From Lachnospiraceae bacterium UBA4348 (lineage in GTDB: Bacteria > Bacillota > Clostridia > Lachnospirales > Lachnospiraceae): a stretch of 6,122 bases of DNA. Every line of letters starts with the position of its first letter. The stretch's first letter is position 1. Shown in pieces: positions 3,802 through 6,122 of the stretch. Below the pieces are notes generated by a model, which was not told the DNA's origin, ran no database searches, and saw only the letters and a list, made by a program, of their open reading frames with translations. The stretch spans positions 1,063 to 7,184 of the forward strand of contig DGTA01000013.1 in the NCBI GenBank assembly GCA_002394165.1, in the 5' to 3' direction. Made by a program: the position numbers and the translations under genes.

Positions 3802-6122
3802 TTGCAACATATTCAAACCCCATGGCGCAGGAAGCTCATTTCGCTCTTCTGCGCTCTTCTCATCTTTTGCAGCATCCTCTCGCCGGTGGCCTTTGCGGAT
3901 AACGCTACGGTCACCTCCGGGAGCATGTATTCCTACTTTCAGACCTTCTCCTCCAAGGGCCAGTGGGTGGATATTCAGACGCCATCGCACTGGATCACAG
4001 AAACCGGAGAAGTCGCCTACTGTCTCCAGACCTCCAAAGATAGCCCGTACAATTCCGGCTATCATTCCGTGGACGGCTCCGATCTCTACAGCCAGTATGT
4101 TCTGAACGGGCTCTATGCCATCCTGCAAAACGGTTATCCCGTTACTACCGGCGGCTATTCCGATGAGGAAGCCCGGTATGCGACCGCCAACGCCATTCGC
4201 TTCTGGATGGCGGAAAACGGCTGCGAAGGGATGCCTTCTTATCTGAGTCTGAAGATCAACGGCGACTGGATCCGCGGTAAATACGGGTACGAGGGTCTGT
4301 TCAACTGGGCGGTCAGTTTGGTGCAGCTGGCACGCGATCAGGCGGTCAGCACCGGCTCCTCCGGCAGCATCAGCTTCTCCCCCAGTTCTCTCGCGCTTGT
4401 CGAAGATGATTCCGGCGCCTATTTCACCGGTACGGCGACGGTCAGCAAGAGCATCAGCGGCAGCTATGGGATCTATCACAATCTGCCTACCGGCTCAGAA
4501 GTCACCGGCTACACCGGAGAAAACGGTGACCGCCTCACCATCCGAGTTCCTGTGGACTACGGTGAACAGAGCTTCTCGCTCACCGCCTACGGCAACCATG
4601 ACGGGAACACGGCCAAGCTGTTCTTCTGGGCTCCCGACGCCTATAACCAGCAGCGTGTCGTGACCTATGTGCTCGACACAAACAGTCAGTATGTTGAAGG
4701 GTATTTACCCATCACCACACCGAAAGCGACGCCGAAAAACGGCCACATCTCGATTCAGAAGCTTGATGAGGAGACCGGTGAAGCGCTGCCCGGCGTCACC
4801 TTCGCGCTCTATGATTCCGGTAAAAATCAGCTGGCCACCGGCGTTACTGATGCGAGCGGCGTCGTGACTTTCTCCGATCGTCCCATCGGGACCTACTACT
4901 ATTCTGAGATTGAGGGGCTTCCCGCCTATGTCCTGGACACAACCCTCTATCCCGTTTCGATCACCGAGAGCGGGCAGACAGTCACAGTTACTGCGACCAA
5001 CAGGCTCGCGCGGGGCAGTGTTGCCGTTCATAAGATCAGCACCCGGACCGGTGAGGCTCTCCCCGGCGTCCATTTCGTGCTGAAGGACGCGGCGGGAACG
5101 CTCGTCGGCGAAGGAGATACCGGCGCCGATGGCATGCTCCGCTTCGATAACCTTCTCCTCGGCGACTATATGCTCCAGGAGACCGCCACGGTCAGTGATC
5201 ACGTGCTGGATCCCACTGTCATTCCCGTTACTGTCTCTTCCGATGGTCAGGTCGTCAGCGTGGAGCGGGAAAACGAACCTGTTCGCGGCAGCATTAAGGT
5301 GCTCAAAACCAGTACGCTCACCGGTCAGGCGCTCCCGGGCGTTCACTTTGTGCTCTATGACACCGCACACAATGTGATCGCCGAGGGCGATTCCGGCGCT
5401 GACGGCACGCTCAGCTTCCAGGATATCCTCTACGGGGACTATATCCTCAAAGAGACCTCCACGGTCATTGATCACGTCCTGGATGAGACAGAGATCCCGG
5501 TCTCCATTACCGAGGACGGGCAGACGATCGAGATCTCCCGGGAAAACGACCCGATCCGCGGCAACCTGAAGATCGTGAAGAAGGTCGGGCATGAGGAGCA
5601 GCCTCTGCCCGGCGCAGGCTTTCGCGTTCTCGCGGAGGACGGCAGCATCGTAGCCGAGGGTGTGACGGATCAAAACGGCGAGCTGCTGTTTGAGGATCTG
5701 CTTTACGGCACCGGCTACAGCTATCAGGAGGTATCCGTGCCCAAGGGCTTCGTCCTGGATCAGAACGTCTACCCCCTCTCCATTACCGAGAACAAGGTAA
5801 CTGTCACCAAGGAACACGAAAACTTCCGTCGCGAGGCTACGCTGCAGGTCCTCAAGCAGGATCATCAGGGCAACCCGCTCAGCGGCACGACCTTCCTGCT
5901 GGAGTACTCCTCGGATAACGGAAACACCTGGTCGCCCGTGAGCTATCGCGAGGCAGGCACCAACGTGAGCTTCGGCGGCTGCACCAGCGCGGGGCTGAGC
6001 TATGGTCAGCTCACTACCGGCGCTGACGGCCTTGCCGTGTTTACCGGGCTTCGCGCCGACGGGGAGATTCTCTACCGTCTGACCGAGACCGCCTGTCCGC
6101 CCGGGTACTCCCTGATGGGTGA
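3802..6122 (+). CDS. Secreted thioester/CnaB-repeat surface protein (partial, runs off right edge)
   Basis: The frame is open for 773 codons to the window end. Residues 1-32 are a signal peptide: WRRK, a hydrophobic core, and cleavage expected after VAFA (A32). Residues about 40-180 form an N-terminal thioester (TQxA)-type domain with Cys74 in VAYCLQ; the usual TQxA reads T128-A129-N130-A131, so the thioester Gln is missing at that place. Residues about 185-310 are a beta-rich linker domain. From 313 on there are SpaA/CnaB-type domains with conserved Lys, Glu and Asn: K320/E369/N400, K411/E460/N491, K502/E551/N582, K593/E643/N674, and an incomplete fifth (K685, E762 in LTETACPPGY). CnaB domains form spontaneous Lys-Asn isopeptide bonds, giving rigid stalks. 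A further stalk and an LPxTG-like sorting signal are expected past the edge. The likely role is adhesion or cell contact, perhaps aiding conjugation (inferred). Confidence 0.88.
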   Translation, partial: MQHIQTPWRRKLISLFCALLIFCSILSPVAFADNATVTSGSMYSYFQTFSSKGQWVDIQTPSHWITETGEVAYCLQTSKDSPYNSGYHSVDGSDLYSQYVLNGLYAILQNGYPVTTGGYSDEEARYATANAIRFWMAENGCEGMPSYLSLKINGDWIRGKYGYEGLFNWAVSLVQLARDQAVSTGSSGSISFSPSSLALVEDDSGAYFTGTATVSKSISGSYGIYHNLPTGSEVTGYTGENGDRLTIRVPVDYGEQSFSLTAYGNHDGNTAKLFFWAPDAYNQQRVVTYVLDTNSQYVEGYLPITTPKATPKNGHISIQKLDEETGEALPGVTFALYDSGKNQLATGVTDASGVVTFSDRPIGTYYYSEIEGLPAYVLDTTLYPVSITESGQTVTVTATNRLARGSVAVHKISTRTGEALPGVHFVLKDAAGTLVGEGDTGADGMLRFDNLLLGDYMLQETATVSDHVLDPTVIPVTVSSDGQVVSVERENEPVRGSIKVLKTSTLTGQALPGVHFVLYDTAHNVIAEGDSGADGTLSFQDILYGDYILKETSTVIDHVLDETEIPVSITEDGQTIEISRENDPIRGNLKIVKKVGHEEQPLPGAGFRVLAEDGSIVAEGVTDQNGELLFEDLLYGTGYSYQEVSVPKGFVLDQNVYPLSITENKVTVTKEHENFRREATLQVLKQDHQGNPLSGTTFLLEYSSDNGNTWSPVSYREAGTNVSFGGCTSAGLSYGQLTTGADGLAVFTGLRADGEILYRLTETACPPGYSLMG
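4738..6122 (+). repeat. Tandem CnaB/SpaA-domain coding repeats
   Basis: Units begin at 4738, 5011, 5284 and 5557, exactly 273 bases (91 codons) apart, and the fifth at 5833 (276 bases). Units 2 and 3 are the most alike (for example ALPGVHFVL and a shared DHVLD), while units 1, 4 and 5 diverge. Each carries the PGV/PGA turn after the Lys strand and a closing Asn. The fifth is longer, with an insertion around SSDNGNTWSPVSY, and is cut by the window end. Confidence 0.85.

Noticed and set aside
4705..5865. Minus-strand open frame of 386 codons under the surface protein
   Set aside because: It mirrors the CnaB repeats; its apparent repeats come from the repeats of the real gene, and it has no convincing start.
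4738..6122. CRISPR-like or non-coding tandem repeat
   Set aside because: The periodicity is at the protein level, the frame is open throughout and the units are diverged CnaB domains without spacers.

Overview
The window looks like part of a conjugative or mobilisable element in a gut-type Firmicute (Clostridia: Oscillospiraceae or Lachnospiraceae are the best guess). This is inferred from strong AGGAGG ribosome binding sites before most genes, moderately high GC with a low-GC insertion, a Gram-positive thioester/CnaB surface protein, and a small-gene set (S1-domain protein, YbjN-like protein, unknown ORF) of the kind carried by Tn1549-like elements. No relaxase, coupling protein, VirB4 or integrase is visible, so the element assignment stays an inference.

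Layout, all genes on the + strand. Bases 1-103 hold the 3' tail of an upstream gene; two frames are open to the left edge and the choice between them is uncertain. Bases 105-930 are a complete toxin-antitoxin operon: promoter, RelB/DinJ-type antitoxin (174-470), PIN-domain toxin with a TTG start (474-884), and a clear intrinsic terminator (900-930). Directly after the terminator, at about 935-1655, lies a single-gene IS200-type insertion sequence: left and right hairpins with the same TAG loop, and an intact Y1 HUH transposase (1071-1541). Its leader contains a perfect 13-bp inverted repeat covering the tnpA Shine-Dalgarno, and a second segment complementary to sequence just after tnpA.

Bases 1682-3700 form a compact three-gene block: an S1-repeat RNA-binding protein (1682-2746), a YbjN-like protein (2751-3176) and an unrecognised 166-aa protein (3200-3700). 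Spacing is 4 and 23 bases, so co-transcription is likely. After a 101-base pyrimidine-rich gap, a large secreted surface protein begins at a TTG (3802) and runs off the right edge. It has a signal peptide, an N-terminal thioester-type domain with Cys74 but with the usual TQxA Gln replaced by Ala, a linker domain, then CnaB/SpaA-type repeats at a 91-residue period that keep the Lys/Glu/Asn isopeptide triad.

Working together (inference): the TA pair would stabilise the element, the surface protein would serve adhesion or mating contact with other cells, and the three cytoplasmic genes are element housekeeping or transfer functions of unknown mechanism. The IS is a passenger that landed in the gap after the TA terminator. 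The most notable points are the Gln-less thioester domain, the RNA control architecture of the IS200 element, and the RelB-type antitoxin paired with a PIN rather than a RelE toxin.
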